DNA of 62,792 nucleotides from Mesorhizobium carmichaelinearum (GCF_900199455.1 NZ_FZQR01000029.1:1-62792); one strand, 5' to 3'; counted from the first letter of the stretch, positions 35,531 through 45,045 are shown. Numbers and translations: made by a program. Notes: generated from the letters alone by a model not told the origin.

Positions 35531-36427
35531 TCACCAGCTTCCTGAAGAACCGCCACCACCGGACGAGCCGCCACCGCCCGAAAACCCGCCGCCGCTGCTG
35601 CTCGACCCGGACGACCAGCTGCTGCCGGAGCTTCCCGACGACCAGCCGCTGCTTGACGAGCCCGATGTCCAGCTGCTGGAGCCCGAGGACGATCCGCTTG
35701 GCCCCCGGCCGTACCGAAACGTCATGCCCAGCCATTTGTATACGCCCGGCGACAGCTTGGTGCCGAACATCGGCGGCAGGAACGCCATCGCCAGGCCGCC
35801 GAAGAACATCGTCGCCCACAGGATCAGGAAAATCGTAACGATCGGGTCCATGGGGGTGCTGCTGTCGGCGGGATTGCGCTTGCCGCGCGCTTCCAGCTCT
35901 TCGGGATTGCCCTCCAGCACCATCACCATGTCGTCGACGGCCTTGCTGATGCCGCCGGAGAAATTGCCGGCGCGGAAGGCCGGCACCATGTCGTTCTCGA
36001 TGATCAGCTTGGTGTGCAGGTCGGTCAGCGTGCCTTCCAGCCCATAGCCGACCTCGATGCGCATCTTGCGGTCGTTCTTGGCCACCAGCAAAAGCACGCC
36101 GTTGTTCTCGCCGGCCTGGCCGAGCTTCCAGAAGCGGAACAGCCGGTTGGCGTAGGGCTCGATCTCCTCGCCGTCGAGGCTGGGGATGGTCGCCACGACG
36201 ATCTGGTCGGAGCCCTTTTTCTCGAAATCGGCGAGTTTTTGCGTCAGCGCCGCCTTGGTGCCGGCATCGATGATCCCGGCATTGTCGACGACGCGGCTGG
36301 TCAGCGCCGGCAACTCGGCAGCGAAAACCGCGAAGCAGGACAAAAGCAGTGCCAGCGTGCCCAGGAGCGCATGGGTTGCCGGGTTGAAATGGCCGGGCCT
36401 CAAAGGGCTGATGGTGCGTGTCGTCAT
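35531..36427 (-). CDS. TPM domain protein with Gly/Ser-rich tail (YgcG-like), copy 2
   Basis: A 298-residue protein: signal peptide, then a TPM domain (LTSRVVDNAGIIDAGTKAAL through LRIEVGYGLEG-type segments), one membrane helix (FLILWATMFFGGLAMAFLPP), and a long Ser/Gly-rich tail ending in Gly-Gly-Gly-Gly-Ser-Ser repeats. It is a close paralogue of the adjacent upstream gene, with near identity over the TPM domain. The start at 36427 is 4 bases after the upstream stop. Confidence 0.88.
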   Translation of the reverse strand: MTTRTISPLRPGHFNPATHALLGTLALLLSCFAVFAAELPALTSRVVDNAGIIDAGTKAALTQKLADFEKKGSDQIVVATIPSLDGEEIEPYANRLFRFWKLGQAGENNGVLLLVAKNDRKMRIEVGYGLEGTLTDLHTKLIIENDMVPAFRAGNFSGGISKAVDDMVMVLEGNPEELEARGKRNPADSSTPMDPIVTIFLILWATMFFGGLAMAFLPPMFGTKLSPGVYKWLGMTFRYGRGPSGSSSGSSSWTSGSSSSGWSSGSSGSSWSSGSSSSGGGFSGGGGSSGGGGSSGSW

Positions 36428-36431
36428 GCCG

Positions 36432-37262
36432 TCACCAGCTTCCCGAGGAGCCGCCGCCGCCGGACGAACCGCCGCCGCCGGAAAAGCCACCACCGCCGCC
36501 ACCTGAAGACCAGCCACCGCCGGAACTCCCGGATGACCAGCCACCACTTGAGGAGCGTCGGCCGGGCTCGAAGGTCATGCCGAGCCAGCGATAGCGGCCG
36601 GGTCCGAGCTTCTGGCCGAAGATCGGCGGCAGGATCGAGGCGGCCATGCTGCCGAAGAAGATGATCGCCCAGATGCCGATGAACACCGCGAAGAACAGAT
36701 TGTCGGTGTTGATGGGTGGCTGCTGGTTGCGTTCGCCGCGCGCCACCAGTTCTTCCGGATTGCCTTCCAGCACCATGATCATGTCGTCGACGGCCTTGGA
36801 GATGCCGCCGGAAAAATCGCCGGCCCGGAACGCCGGCACCATGTCGTTCTCGATGATCAGCTTGGTGTGCAAATCGGTCAGCGTGCCTTCCAGCCCATAA
36901 CCGACCTCGATGCGCATCTTGCGGTCGTTCGGCGCGACCAGCAGCAACACGCCATTGTTCTCCTTGGCCTGGCCAAGCTTCCAGAAGCGGAACAGCCGGT
37001 TGGCGTAGGGCTCGATTTCCTCGCCGCCGAGGCTGGGGATGGTGGCGACGACGATCTGGTCGGAACCCTTTGTCTCGAAGGCGGCGAGTTTCTGCGTCAG
37101 CGCCGCCCTGGTCCCGGCATCGATGATGCCGGCATTGTCGACGACGCGGCCGGTGAGGGCGGGGAGATCGGCGGCGAGGGCCGCGAACGGAAGTGCCAGG
37201 ACGAACAGCGCAACAGCGACAAGGCGACCCAGGCGCCGTCCCTCATCGGCCCACGAGATCAC
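36432..37262 (-). CDS. TPM domain protein with Gly/Ser-rich tail (YgcG-like), copy 1
   Basis: A 276-residue protein with the same build as its neighbour: signal peptide ending near PFAALAAD, TPM domain, membrane helix (FFAVFIGIWAIIFFGSMAAS) and a low-complexity Gly/Ser/Trp tail. The start codon is GTG at 37262, 18 bases after the LemA stop. Paralogy with the next gene indicates a tandem duplication. YgcG-like proteins commonly follow lemA. Confidence 0.88.
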   Translation of the reverse strand: MISWADEGRRLGRLVAVALFVLALPFAALAADLPALTGRVVDNAGIIDAGTRAALTQKLAAFETKGSDQIVVATIPSLGGEEIEPYANRLFRFWKLGQAKENNGVLLLVAPNDRKMRIEVGYGLEGTLTDLHTKLIIENDMVPAFRAGDFSGGISKAVDDMIMVLEGNPEELVARGERNQQPPINTDNLFFAVFIGIWAIIFFGSMAASILPPIFGQKLGPGRYRWLGMTFEPGRRSSSGGWSSGSSGGGWSSGGGGGGFSGGGGSSGGGGSSGSW

Positions 37263-37280
37263 GACGGTTGGCCCCGGCTG

Positions 37281-37919
37281 TCACCCGCCCTGCTTCGTGC
37301 CGAAATCGACCTTCGGCGGCTGCATCTTGTCTTCGTCGACTGTGAAATTGGCGAAGGGTTCGTTGCTGCGGAACCAGAAGGTCGCCCACAGCACCGACGG
37401 GAAGGTCTTCAGCGTCAGATTATAGTCCCTGACCGCCTGGATGTAGTCGCGCCGCGCGACTGCGATGCGGTTCTCGGTGCCCTCGAGCTGCGCCTGCAGC
37501 GCGAGAAAATTCTGGTTGGCCTTGAGGTCGGGATAGGCCTCCGACACCGCGATCAGCCGCGACAGCGCGCTGGTCAGTCCGGCCTGGGCATCCTGGAATT
37601 TCTTGAGGGCTTCGGGATCCTTCAGCGTTTCCGGCGTCACCGTGATCTGCGTCGCCTTGGCGCGCGCCTCGACCACCGCGTCGAGCGTGTCCTTTTCATG
37701 CGAGGCGTAGCCCTTGACCGTCTCGACCAGATTGGGGATGAGGTCGGCGCGGCGCTGATACTGGTTCAGCACCTCGCTCCAGGCCGCCTTGGCGTTTTCC
37801 TCCGCCGTCGGGATCGTGTTGTAGCCGCAGCCGGCAAGCAGCGGCAGCACGATTGCCATCATCAGGAAGGCGGGCAGCGAGCGGAATGTCGATGGTCGAG
37901 CAAGGCGCTGGGCAAGCAT
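37281..37919 (-). CDS. LemA family lipoprotein
   Basis: A 212-residue protein. The signal with lipobox LPLLAGCGYN predicts lipidation at the Cys. The LemA domain follows (WSEVLNQYQRRADLIPNLVE and ETVKGYASHEKDTL), a helical bundle facing the periplasm. It is the first gene of a four-gene operon with three TPM proteins; LemA and TPM/YgcG genes are frequent partners of unknown function. GAGGGACC precedes ATG 37919. Confidence 0.92.
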   Translation of the reverse strand: MLAQRLARPSTFRSLPAFLMMAIVLPLLAGCGYNTIPTAEENAKAAWSEVLNQYQRRADLIPNLVETVKGYASHEKDTLDAVVEARAKATQITVTPETLKDPEALKKFQDAQAGLTSALSRLIAVSEAYPDLKANQNFLALQAQLEGTENRIAVARRDYIQAVRDYNLTLKTFPSVLWATFWFRSNEPFANFTVDEDKMQPPKVDFGTKQGG

Positions 37920-38082
37920 GATGGGGTCCCTCGGTAGAAGTTGCATGCGAAGCATTACCACAATCAGCGCGCAAGAAAACGGCCTCGGTCCCCGGAGCAG
38001 GCCCGGCATCTACCGTCCTCTCGCAAGGCCCTGTGATTGGCCGCGCGAACGCGATAAGGTCCGGTCAAAACGGGACATCATC

Positions 38083-38334
38083 ATGGCAGGGCGCCAGGAC
38101 AGCGACAGGGAATCACGCCGCATCCTCGAGCGCGTCGCGCAAGAGACCGATCCGGCCGGCACCTCCTTCGTGGCACGGACGACGAAAGGCGTGCGCGACC
38201 ATGTCGCCGCCGCCGACGCTGACCGCGCGGATCCGATCGAAGTCTGGGGCACGCGCATTGGCCGGATACTCGGCCTGCTTCTGGCGCTGGGCCTGATGGT
38301 CTGGCTTGTGCTTTTCCTCACCCAGGGCAGCTAG
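38083..38334 (+). CDS. Small single-pass membrane protein
   Basis: 83 residues with a hydrophilic N-terminal part (residues 1-55) and one C-terminal membrane helix (LGLLLALGLMVWLVLFLT). No family is recognised. It lies 13 bases upstream of the pyridoxal kinase gene, so the two may be cotranscribed. The ribosome binding site is weak. Confidence 0.65.
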   Translation: MAGRQDSDRESRRILERVAQETDPAGTSFVARTTKGVRDHVAAADADRADPIEVWGTRIGRILGLLLALGLMVWLVLFLTQGS

Positions 38335-38347
38335 GAATCAAAAAACA

Positions 38348-39232
38348 ATGAGCGCCGAAAAACCCGACGCGCCGCGTGCGGTCATCGTCATTTCCAGCCA
38401 TGTCGCGCGCGGCTCGGTCGGCAATCGTGCCGCCGTCTTCGCGCTGGAGACGCTGGGCTTTCCGGTCTGGGCCGTACCCACGGTCATCCTGCCCTGGCAT
38501 CCCGGCCATGGCCGGGCGACGCGCATCGTGCCGCCGCTCGACCAGTTCAAGGCGCTGATGGCCGATTTGGAGCGGGCGCCATGGCTGGGCGAGGTCGGCG
38601 CCGTGCTGTCGGGCTATCTCGGCGAGGCCGGCCAGGCCGAGGCCGTCGCCTCGCTGGTCGCGGCGGTCAAGGCCAGGACGCCTGATGCCGTCTATATCTG
38701 CGATCCGGTGATGGGTGATTCCGGCGGTCTCTACGTGCCCGAGCCCACCGCCGCGGCCATGCGTGACCGGCTGATGCCGATCGCCGACATCGCCACGCCC
38801 AACCGCTATGAGCTGGAATGGATGGCCGGCGCGCCGCTGCCCGATTTGAAATCGGTGATTTCGGCCGCACTTCATGCCGGGCCGTCGACCATGCTGGTCA
38901 CCTCGGCGCAGTCGATGATGATTGGCGGCACCGGCAATCTGCTGCTCGACGGCACCCAGGCGCTGCTCGCCGAGCACCGGCTGATCGACAAGCCGCCGAA
39001 CGGCTTGGGCGACCTGACGGCTGCCGTCTACCTCGCCCGCATCCTCTCCGGCCAGCCGCCAATCAAGGCGCTGCAGTCGACCACGGCGGCGGTCTACGAG
39101 ATCCTGGCGCGCACCGCAAAACGCGGCGGCGACGAGCTGCAGCTCGAAACCGACGCACAGAGCCTGTCGCACCCGATGGCCATGGTGCAGTTGCGCCACC
39201 TCACACATCCGGGGCGGGACCGCCGGGCGTGA
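38348..39232 (+). CDS. pdxY: Pyridoxal kinase
   Basis: A 294-residue ribokinase-fold enzyme that phosphorylates pyridoxal in PLP salvage. IVISSHVARGSVGNRAA at the N-terminus is the pyridoxal-kinase start; CDPVMGDSGGLYVP and TPNRYELEWMAG are conserved. The catalytic-loop motif reads NGLGDLTAAVYLARIL, with the catalytic Asp present but Leu in place of the usual Thr of GTGD. The TGA overlaps the GTG start of the DUF429 gene (GTGA). Confidence 0.82.
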   Translation: MSAEKPDAPRAVIVISSHVARGSVGNRAAVFALETLGFPVWAVPTVILPWHPGHGRATRIVPPLDQFKALMADLERAPWLGEVGAVLSGYLGEAGQAEAVASLVAAVKARTPDAVYICDPVMGDSGGLYVPEPTAAAMRDRLMPIADIATPNRYELEWMAGAPLPDLKSVISAALHAGPSTMLVTSAQSMMIGGTGNLLLDGTQALLAEHRLIDKPPNGLGDLTAAVYLARILSGQPPIKALQSTTAAVYEILARTAKRGGDELQLETDAQSLSHPMAMVQLRHLTHPGRDRRA

Positions 39233-39996
39233 TCTCTGAGGTCGCGCTGGTCGGCGCCGATGGCTGCAAGGCCGGCTGGATCGCTGTCCGGCGCAATCCC
39301 GGCATGGCGCCTTCCGTCGAGGTCTTTGCCAGCTTCGCCGCTCTGCTTTCGGCAATTCCCCAAGAGGCTATCGTCGCCGTCGACATGCCGATCGGCCTGC
39401 CGGATTTTTCCAGCAAAGGCGGACGCGGACCGGAGGCTCTGGTCAGGCCGCTGCTCGGGGCACGCCAATCCAGCGTTTTCTCGATCCCGTCCCGCGCCGC
39501 GCTCTATGCCGACACCAGCGACTTCACCACGGTCGAAGCCTGGTATGCCGCGCATCGCAGGGCAAGCGAGGTGGCCAGAGCCACATCCGATCCGCCGCGC
39601 GGCGTTTCGATCCAGGCCTTCGGCATCTTTTCAAAAATCCGCGAGATCGACACATTGTTGATCGCACGCCCCGATTTGCGCGGACGCGTCTTCGAATCGC
39701 ATCCGGAAGTCGCCTTCTGCCGTCTGAATGGCGACCGGGCGATGCAGTTGCCGAAGAAGATCAAGGGCGCCGTCAATCCGGCCGGGATGGCGGAGCGCAA
39801 GGCGCTGCTGTGCCGGCACGGCTATGCCATGGACTTCCTCGACCAGGCGCCGCCGCGTGGTGCGGCGGCCGACGATTTCCTCGACGCGGCCGTCATGATG
39901 CTGATCGCCGGCCGCATCGCCGGCGGCAAGGCCAGGCCGTTTCCGGACCCGCCACTCGCTGACGGTTTTGGCATACCGGTCGCCATCTGGGCATGA
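39229..39996 (+). CDS. DUF429 domain-containing protein
   Basis: A 255-residue protein with an RNase-H-like fold typical of DUF429: VGADGCKAGWIAV at the start, IVAVDMPIGLPD, and ESHPEVAFCRLNGDRA. Its function is unknown, although the conserved acidic residues suggest a metal-dependent activity on nucleic acids. It is translationally coupled to pdxY by a 4-base overlap from a GTG start. Confidence 0.82.
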   Translation: MISEVALVGADGCKAGWIAVRRNPGMAPSVEVFASFAALLSAIPQEAIVAVDMPIGLPDFSSKGGRGPEALVRPLLGARQSSVFSIPSRAALYADTSDFTTVEAWYAAHRRASEVARATSDPPRGVSIQAFGIFSKIREIDTLLIARPDLRGRVFESHPEVAFCRLNGDRAMQLPKKIKGAVNPAGMAERKALLCRHGYAMDFLDQAPPRGAAADDFLDAAVMMLIAGRIAGGKARPFPDPPLADGFGIPVAIWA

Positions 39997-40142
39997 CAAT
40001 GTCGGCGGACGTCCCGCTTTGGCGCATGGCATTTATGGCCAGCCCCCACAATTCTGCATTGCTCGCGACAGGCTTTTACCGTTAGAGCCTTCTCGACCGC
40101 AAAGAGCTGCCGCCTCCAACCCCGGAAAGGCCTTAGCCGCCC

Positions 40143-40787
40143 ATGCCTCATCTTCCCGATCACCTCCTCGCCGGCTACCGCAATTTCATGAATGGCCGCT
40201 ACCTCACCGAAAGCGGCCGCTATCGCGAGCTCGCCCGCGAGGGGCAGGCCCCGGAGACGATGATCGTCGCCTGTTGCGACTCCCGCTCGGCCCCCGAAGC
40301 GATCTTCGACGCCGGGCCAGGTGAACTCTTCGTGCTGCGCAATGTCGGCAATCTGGTGCCGCCCTACGAGCCGGATGGCGAGTTCCATTCGACCTCGGCG
40401 GCGCTCGAATTCGCGGTGCAGAGCCTGAAGGTCAAGAACATCGTCGTCATGGGCCACGGCCGCTGCGGTGGCATCCGCGCCGCGCTCGACCCCAATGCCG
40501 CGCCGCTGTCTCCCGGCGATTTCATCGGCAAATGGATGAGCCTGATCGCGCCGGCTGCCGAAACCGTCTCTTCCAGCACCTTCATGACGGCAACGGAGCG
40601 CCAGACAGCACTGGAGCGCATCTCGATCCGCTATTCCATCGCTAATCTCAGGACCTTTCCTTGCGTCTCGATTCTCGAGGGCAAGGGGAGGCTGTCGCTG
40701 CACGGCGCCTGGTTCGACATTTCGACCGGCGAGCTCTGGGTGATGAACAAGGAGACCGGCGATTTCGAGCGGCCGGTGCTGGAATGA
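40143..40787 (+). CDS. Beta-class carbonic anhydrase
   Basis: A 214-residue cytosolic enzyme interconverting CO2 and bicarbonate. Zinc ligands are visible: Cys44 in CCDSRS (with Asp46 and Arg48 of the catalytic dyad), and His105 and Cys108 in GHGRCGG. FVLRNVGNLVPP is the usual segment between them. Its stop overlaps the next start (ATGA). Confidence 0.93.
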   Translation: MPHLPDHLLAGYRNFMNGRYLTESGRYRELAREGQAPETMIVACCDSRSAPEAIFDAGPGELFVLRNVGNLVPPYEPDGEFHSTSAALEFAVQSLKVKNIVVMGHGRCGGIRAALDPNAAPLSPGDFIGKWMSLIAPAAETVSSSTFMTATERQTALERISIRYSIANLRTFPCVSILEGKGRLSLHGAWFDISTGELWVMNKETGDFERPVLE

Positions 40788-41218
40788 ACGGTAAGGCGCG
40801 CCAGGTGAGGAACGTCCGGTCGGTCGTCTTCACTGCCGCCGCGCTGCTGATCGCGATTGTTGCCGCGCGCGCCGATGACGGCGCCATCATCAGCCGCTGG
40901 TATTCGGCGCTGCTGGTCGCCGACCGCACCGAACTCGCCGACCTGCTTGCCGACGACGTCCGCATCAAGCTCGACGACCTCGGCATCGTCCAGAGCAAAC
41001 AGGAATTCATCGCCTCGCTCGACGAGTGGAAAGGCGCGGTTGCCGGCGCCGCGATCCGCCACCGGATCGAGAAGAGCAAGGGCGGCGTCACCACGGTGAT
41101 CGCCTGCTACGACTTCCCCGACAATGACATGCTGATGCAGGAAACCTTCGCGGTGACCGACAACCGCATCACCGCCAGCTCGCAGGCGGCCATCGCCGAA
41201 AACTGCGAAGCCTATTGA
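40784..41218 (+). CDS. SnoaL/NTF2-like secreted protein
   Basis: 144 residues: a signal or membrane anchor (VVFTAAALLIAIVAARA, residues about 13-29) followed by an NTF2-like cone domain (ISRWYSALLVADRTELADLL). It has a 4-base ATGA overlap with the carbonic anhydrase gene, suggesting coexpression. The function is unknown. Confidence 0.72.
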   Translation: MNGKARQVRNVRSVVFTAAALLIAIVAARADDGAIISRWYSALLVADRTELADLLADDVRIKLDDLGIVQSKQEFIASLDEWKGAVAGAAIRHRIEKSKGGVTTVIACYDFPDNDMLMQETFAVTDNRITASSQAAIAENCEAY

Positions 41219-41308
41219 GGCGGATCGGCCAACTGCCATATTGCGGGCCTGCGGCCTGCGCCCTACATCGGTGACACCCTCCTTCTTGATCCCAGCGAAA
41301 GACCCTCC

Positions 41309-43363
41309 ATGCCCTCCACGAAAGCCATCGATCTCGTCGCCCATCCGTTGACCACGTGGCAAGGGCCGCTCGGCCTGCCCGACTTCGCCCAGATCGGCGA
41401 CGGCGATTTCTCGCCGGTCTTCGGCGCGGCGCTGAAAGCGCATGAGGCGGAAATCGAGGCGATCGCCGGCAACACGGATGCGCCGACCATCGAGAACACG
41501 CTTCAGGCGCTGGAGCTCGGCGGCGACGCGCTCGATCATGTCTCGTCGATCTTCTGGTGCCGCGCCGGCGCCTACACCAACGAGGCCATCCAGGCGCTGG
41601 AGCGCGACATCTCGCCGAAAATGTCCAGGCATTTCTCGGCGATCTCGATGAACGAGAAACTCTTTGCCCGCATCGACGACCTCTACCAGCGCCGCGAGAG
41701 CCTTGGCCTCGACGCCGAAACCTTGCGGGTGCTGGAGAAGACCTGGAAGGGTTTCGTCCGTTCCGGCGCCAAGCTCGATGCCGAAGGCAAAAAGCGGCTC
41801 GCGAAGATCAATGAGGAGCTGTCGTCGCTCGGCACGACTTTCGGCCAGAACGTGCTGGCCGACGAACGCGACTGGGCGCTGTTCCTCGACGAGGCCGACC
41901 TTGCTGGCCTGCCTGATTTCGTGAAGAGCTCTATGGCCGAGGCGGCCGAAATGCGCGGCCAGAAGGGCCGCTACGCGGTAACCCTGTCGCGCTCGATCTA
42001 TGAGCCGTTCACGACCTTCTCGGAACGCCGCGACCTGCGCGAGATCGCCTTCCGCGCCTTCACCATGCGCGGGCAGAATGGCGGCGCCAGCGACAACACC
42101 GAAGTGGTGCGCGACATGCTGAAGCTGCGGGCCGAAAAGGCCAAGCTGCTTGGCTACGCTTCCTTCGCCGCGCTGAAGCTCGACGACACCATGGCCAAGA
42201 CGCCGAAGGCGGTGCACGACCTGCTCGACCCGGTCTGGGAAAAGGCGCTGGAGAAGGCGGCGGCCGACCAGAAGCAATTGGAACGGCTGGCGGCGGAAGC
42301 CGGCAGCAACGAAAAATTCGCCGCCTGGGACTGGCGCTTCTACCAGGAGAAGCTGCGCGCGGAAAAATTCGCGTTCGACGAGGCGGAACTGAAGCCGTAT
42401 CTGCAGCTCGAGCGCGTCATCGACGCCTGCTTCGACGTGGCGACAAGGCTCTTCGGCATCACCTTCGAGGAAAAAAAGGGCATCGCCGCCTGGCACCCCG
42501 ACGCGCGCGTCTTCGTGGTGAAAAATGCCGATGGCAGTGAGCGCGGCCTGTTCCTCGCCGATTATTTCGCACGGCCCTCGAAGCGTTCCGGTGCCTGGAT
42601 GAGCGCGCTGAAGTCCGGTTATAAGCTTGGCCACGGCTCGAAGCCGGTGATCTACAACATCATGAACTTCGCCAAGCCGCCGGCCGGTGAGCCGGCACTG
42701 CTCTCGGTCGACGAGGCGAAGACGCTGTTCCACGAATTCGGCCACGCGCTGCACGGCATGCTGACCGACGTCACCTGGCCATCGGTGTCGGGCACTTCGG
42801 TCAGCCGCGATTTCGTCGAACTGCCCTCGCAGCTCTACGAACACTGGCTGACGGTACCGGCGGTGCTGGAAAAGCACGCGCTGCATGTCAAGACCGGCAA
42901 GCCGATGCCCAAGGCGCTGCTCGACAAGATGCTGGCCACGCGCACCTTCGGCGCCGGCTTCGCCACCGTCGAATTCACGTCTTCCGCCTTGATGGATATG
43001 GCCTATCACGCCCGGCCCGATGCCCCGGCAGAGCCGCTTCGTTTCGAATCCGAAACGCTCGACAAGCTCGATATGCCCGACACCATCGCGATGCGCCACC
43101 GCACCCCGCATTTCGGCCATGTCTTCTCAGGCGACGGCTATTCGGCCGGCTACTATTCCTACATGTGGTCGGAAGTGCTCGACGCCGACGCCTTCGCCGC
43201 CTTCGAGGAGACCGGCGACCCCTTCAACCCGGCGCTGGCCGAACGGCTGCGCAAGAACATCTACGCCGCCGGCGGCTCGAAGGACCCGGAAGAGCTCTAC
43301 ACGGCGTTTCGCGGCAAGATGCCGTCGCCAGAGGCGATGATGGTGAAGCGCGGATTGGTGTGA
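41309..43363 (+). CDS. M3 family metallopeptidase (oligopeptidase A / dipeptidyl carboxypeptidase-like)
   Basis: A 684-residue cytosolic thimet-type peptidase degrading oligopeptides. The zinc motif FHEFGHALHG has HEFGH at residues 475-479. The third-ligand region EF..SSALMDMAYH and the C-terminal SGDGYSAGYYSYMWSEVLD are conserved in the M3 family. Length matches Dcp/OpdA; the choice between them cannot be made by eye. Confidence 0.93.
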   Translation: MPSTKAIDLVAHPLTTWQGPLGLPDFAQIGDGDFSPVFGAALKAHEAEIEAIAGNTDAPTIENTLQALELGGDALDHVSSIFWCRAGAYTNEAIQALERDISPKMSRHFSAISMNEKLFARIDDLYQRRESLGLDAETLRVLEKTWKGFVRSGAKLDAEGKKRLAKINEELSSLGTTFGQNVLADERDWALFLDEADLAGLPDFVKSSMAEAAEMRGQKGRYAVTLSRSIYEPFTTFSERRDLREIAFRAFTMRGQNGGASDNTEVVRDMLKLRAEKAKLLGYASFAALKLDDTMAKTPKAVHDLLDPVWEKALEKAAADQKQLERLAAEAGSNEKFAAWDWRFYQEKLRAEKFAFDEAELKPYLQLERVIDACFDVATRLFGITFEEKKGIAAWHPDARVFVVKNADGSERGLFLADYFARPSKRSGAWMSALKSGYKLGHGSKPVIYNIMNFAKPPAGEPALLSVDEAKTLFHEFGHALHGMLTDVTWPSVSGTSVSRDFVELPSQLYEHWLTVPAVLEKHALHVKTGKPMPKALLDKMLATRTFGAGFATVEFTSSALMDMAYHARPDAPAEPLRFESETLDKLDMPDTIAMRHRTPHFGHVFSGDGYSAGYYSYMWSEVLDADAFAAFEETGDPFNPALAERLRKNIYAAGGSKDPEELYTAFRGKMPSPEAMMVKRGLV

Positions 43364-43367
43364 TTAG

Positions 43368-43552
43368 CCGATCTCCCCCCTCGTGGGGGGGATGGCCGGC
43401 AGGCCAGAGGGGGGCGCTGTCCCGCCGACGTCTCCGCCAGAAGATCAGCGATCTTCGTTCGATTTCTTGCCCGCAGGACTGGCAAGGTCGCGATCCTTCG
43501 CGCCCCCCTCTGCCCTGCCGGGCATCTCCCCCACGAGGGGGGAGATCGGCCG
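43368..43552. repeat. Paired inverted intergenic palindrome overlapping the M81 gene
   Basis: The left arm at 43370-43429 (CTCCCCCC...GTGGGGGG, then the GGCAGGnCAGAGGGGGGCGC core) is mirrored by the right arm at about 43498-43550. The left arm matches 51395-51455 closely. The right arm is within the reading frame of the M81 peptidase gene. Confidence 0.85.
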
Positions 43553-45022
43553 CTTCCACGGATCCGCTACCCTCGGCCACACCGGCCGCGTCAGCTTCCT
43601 GTAATCCGTCACCGCCGGATTGCTCGGATACGAACTCGGCGCGGAAACATAGATGATTTCCGCCGCGATCGGTTCGAAGCCGGCGTAGAAATGGTTGGTC
43701 GATTTGATCAGCAAGATATCCTTGCCCAACGGATCGACGCCGATGTTGGAAAAAATGTCAGGCTCGAAGGTCTGGGTGCGGTTGGTGTTGAGGATGATGT
43801 CAACCTCGGTGCCCTCGATGCGCACCAGCGCTGTCGGTCCGAGCGTCACCCGGCTCGGCCCGAAACTCTGCCAGCCCTCGGCGACGGCCTTCAGCACCTT
43901 GACGCGCGCGTCGATCGGCTCGCCGGCCAATGGCCCAGCCTTCCCGCCGAAGCGCAGATCGATGACGGCGCCCTCGCCCGCCGCCTGACAGAAGGTCACG
44001 GCGATCGGATCCCAGATCGTCGCCACACCGACATTGTTCAAGCCACGTTCCAGCATGGCACGCAGCACGACCGTGCCGTCACCGGCAACGCCGCCACCCG
44101 GATTATCCCAGATGTCGGCAATGACCACCGGCTTGCCCGGATTCTCGGCGCGCACGGCCAGCGCGCGGTCGATGCCGTCGGCGGTATCCAGCATCGTCAT
44201 CGCCGTCTTTTCGCGCAGTGCGTAAAGCTCGCGCCCCAGCCGCTCCGCCAGCGCGTCGCCCTTGGCCTTGTCATTGTCGGTGACGACGAGGATGCGCGTG
44301 CCCATTTCGGGCACGTCGGCCGCCATGAAGCCGTGGACGACGGACACCGACAGCACGCCGTCCTTGCCGTGCAGCGCCTTGATGCGGTCGACGAAGGAGC
44401 GCATCGGCTCGCGGCTGGTCGGCAGAACCTGGATCATGCGGCAGTCGAAGGTCGAGATGACGGGCTTGATCTCGCCGCGCGCGGCCGCCAGTCCAAGCTC
44501 GACGACATGCTCGCCACGCTCATAGAAGTCCGTGTGCGGAAATTCGAGGAAATAGGCCATGACATTGGACGCCGCCACGCGCTTCGGCGTCAGATGGCTG
44601 TGCGGATCGAACTCGGAGGCGATCACCACGTCGGGCCCGACGATCGCCCGCACACGTTCCAGCAGATCGCCTTCGCAATCGTCATAGCCTTGCGCCACCA
44701 TGGCGCCGTGCAGGCCGAGAATAACCGCATCGACCGGCAAAGCTGCCTTGAGCTGGTCTAGAATTTCGTCGCGCAGCGCCTCAAAAGTCTGCCGCTGCAC
44801 CAGGCCGCCGGGCTCGGCCCAGGTGGCGGTGCCTTCGATGACGGTAAGGCCTTCCTTTGCCGCGCGCCGGCGCAAGGCGACGATCGGCGAGGAGCACAGC
44901 GTCGGCGTCTCCGGGTGCTTGCCCGGCCCGGCATAGAACGCCATCTCGAACGAGGCCCGGTCGGTCGGCACCGGCGAGAAGGTGTTGGTTTCCGTCGCCA
45001 GCGAGGCGGTGAAGATGCGCAT
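43445..45022 (-). CDS. M81 family metallopeptidase (MlrC-like)
   Basis: A 525-residue protein of the microcystinase-C family. Its start, FTASLATETNTFSPVPTD, is highly characteristic, and ILGLHGAMVAQG and ASEFDPHSHLT hold likely zinc ligands. Rhizobial M81 genes commonly sit beside ABC importers; the true substrates are unknown. It lies 23 bases after the second permease gene and is the last gene of that operon. About the last 35 residues (from RPISPLVGEMPGRAEGG) are encoded by a palindromic repeat and are unlike the family. Confidence 0.85.
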   Translation of the reverse strand: MRIFTASLATETNTFSPVPTDRASFEMAFYAGPGKHPETPTLCSSPIVALRRRAAKEGLTVIEGTATWAEPGGLVQRQTFEALRDEILDQLKAALPVDAVILGLHGAMVAQGYDDCEGDLLERVRAIVGPDVVIASEFDPHSHLTPKRVAASNVMAYFLEFPHTDFYERGEHVVELGLAAARGEIKPVISTFDCRMIQVLPTSREPMRSFVDRIKALHGKDGVLSVSVVHGFMAADVPEMGTRILVVTDNDKAKGDALAERLGRELYALREKTAMTMLDTADGIDRALAVRAENPGKPVVIADIWDNPGGGVAGDGTVVLRAMLERGLNNVGVATIWDPIAVTFCQAAGEGAVIDLRFGGKAGPLAGEPIDARVKVLKAVAEGWQSFGPSRVTLGPTALVRIEGTEVDIILNTNRTQTFEPDIFSNIGVDPLGKDILLIKSTNHFYAGFEPIAAEIIYVSAPSSYPSNPAVTDYRKLTRPVWPRVADPWKRPISPLVGEMPGRAEGGAKDRDLASPAGKKSNEDR

Positions 45023-45045
45023 ACAAGCTCCGTGGAATGCAAAGT

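Noticed and set aside
40631..43120. 829-codon open frame antisense to the carbonic anhydrase and M3 peptidase genes
   Set aside because: It spans several real genes on the other strand and has no domain or start signal.
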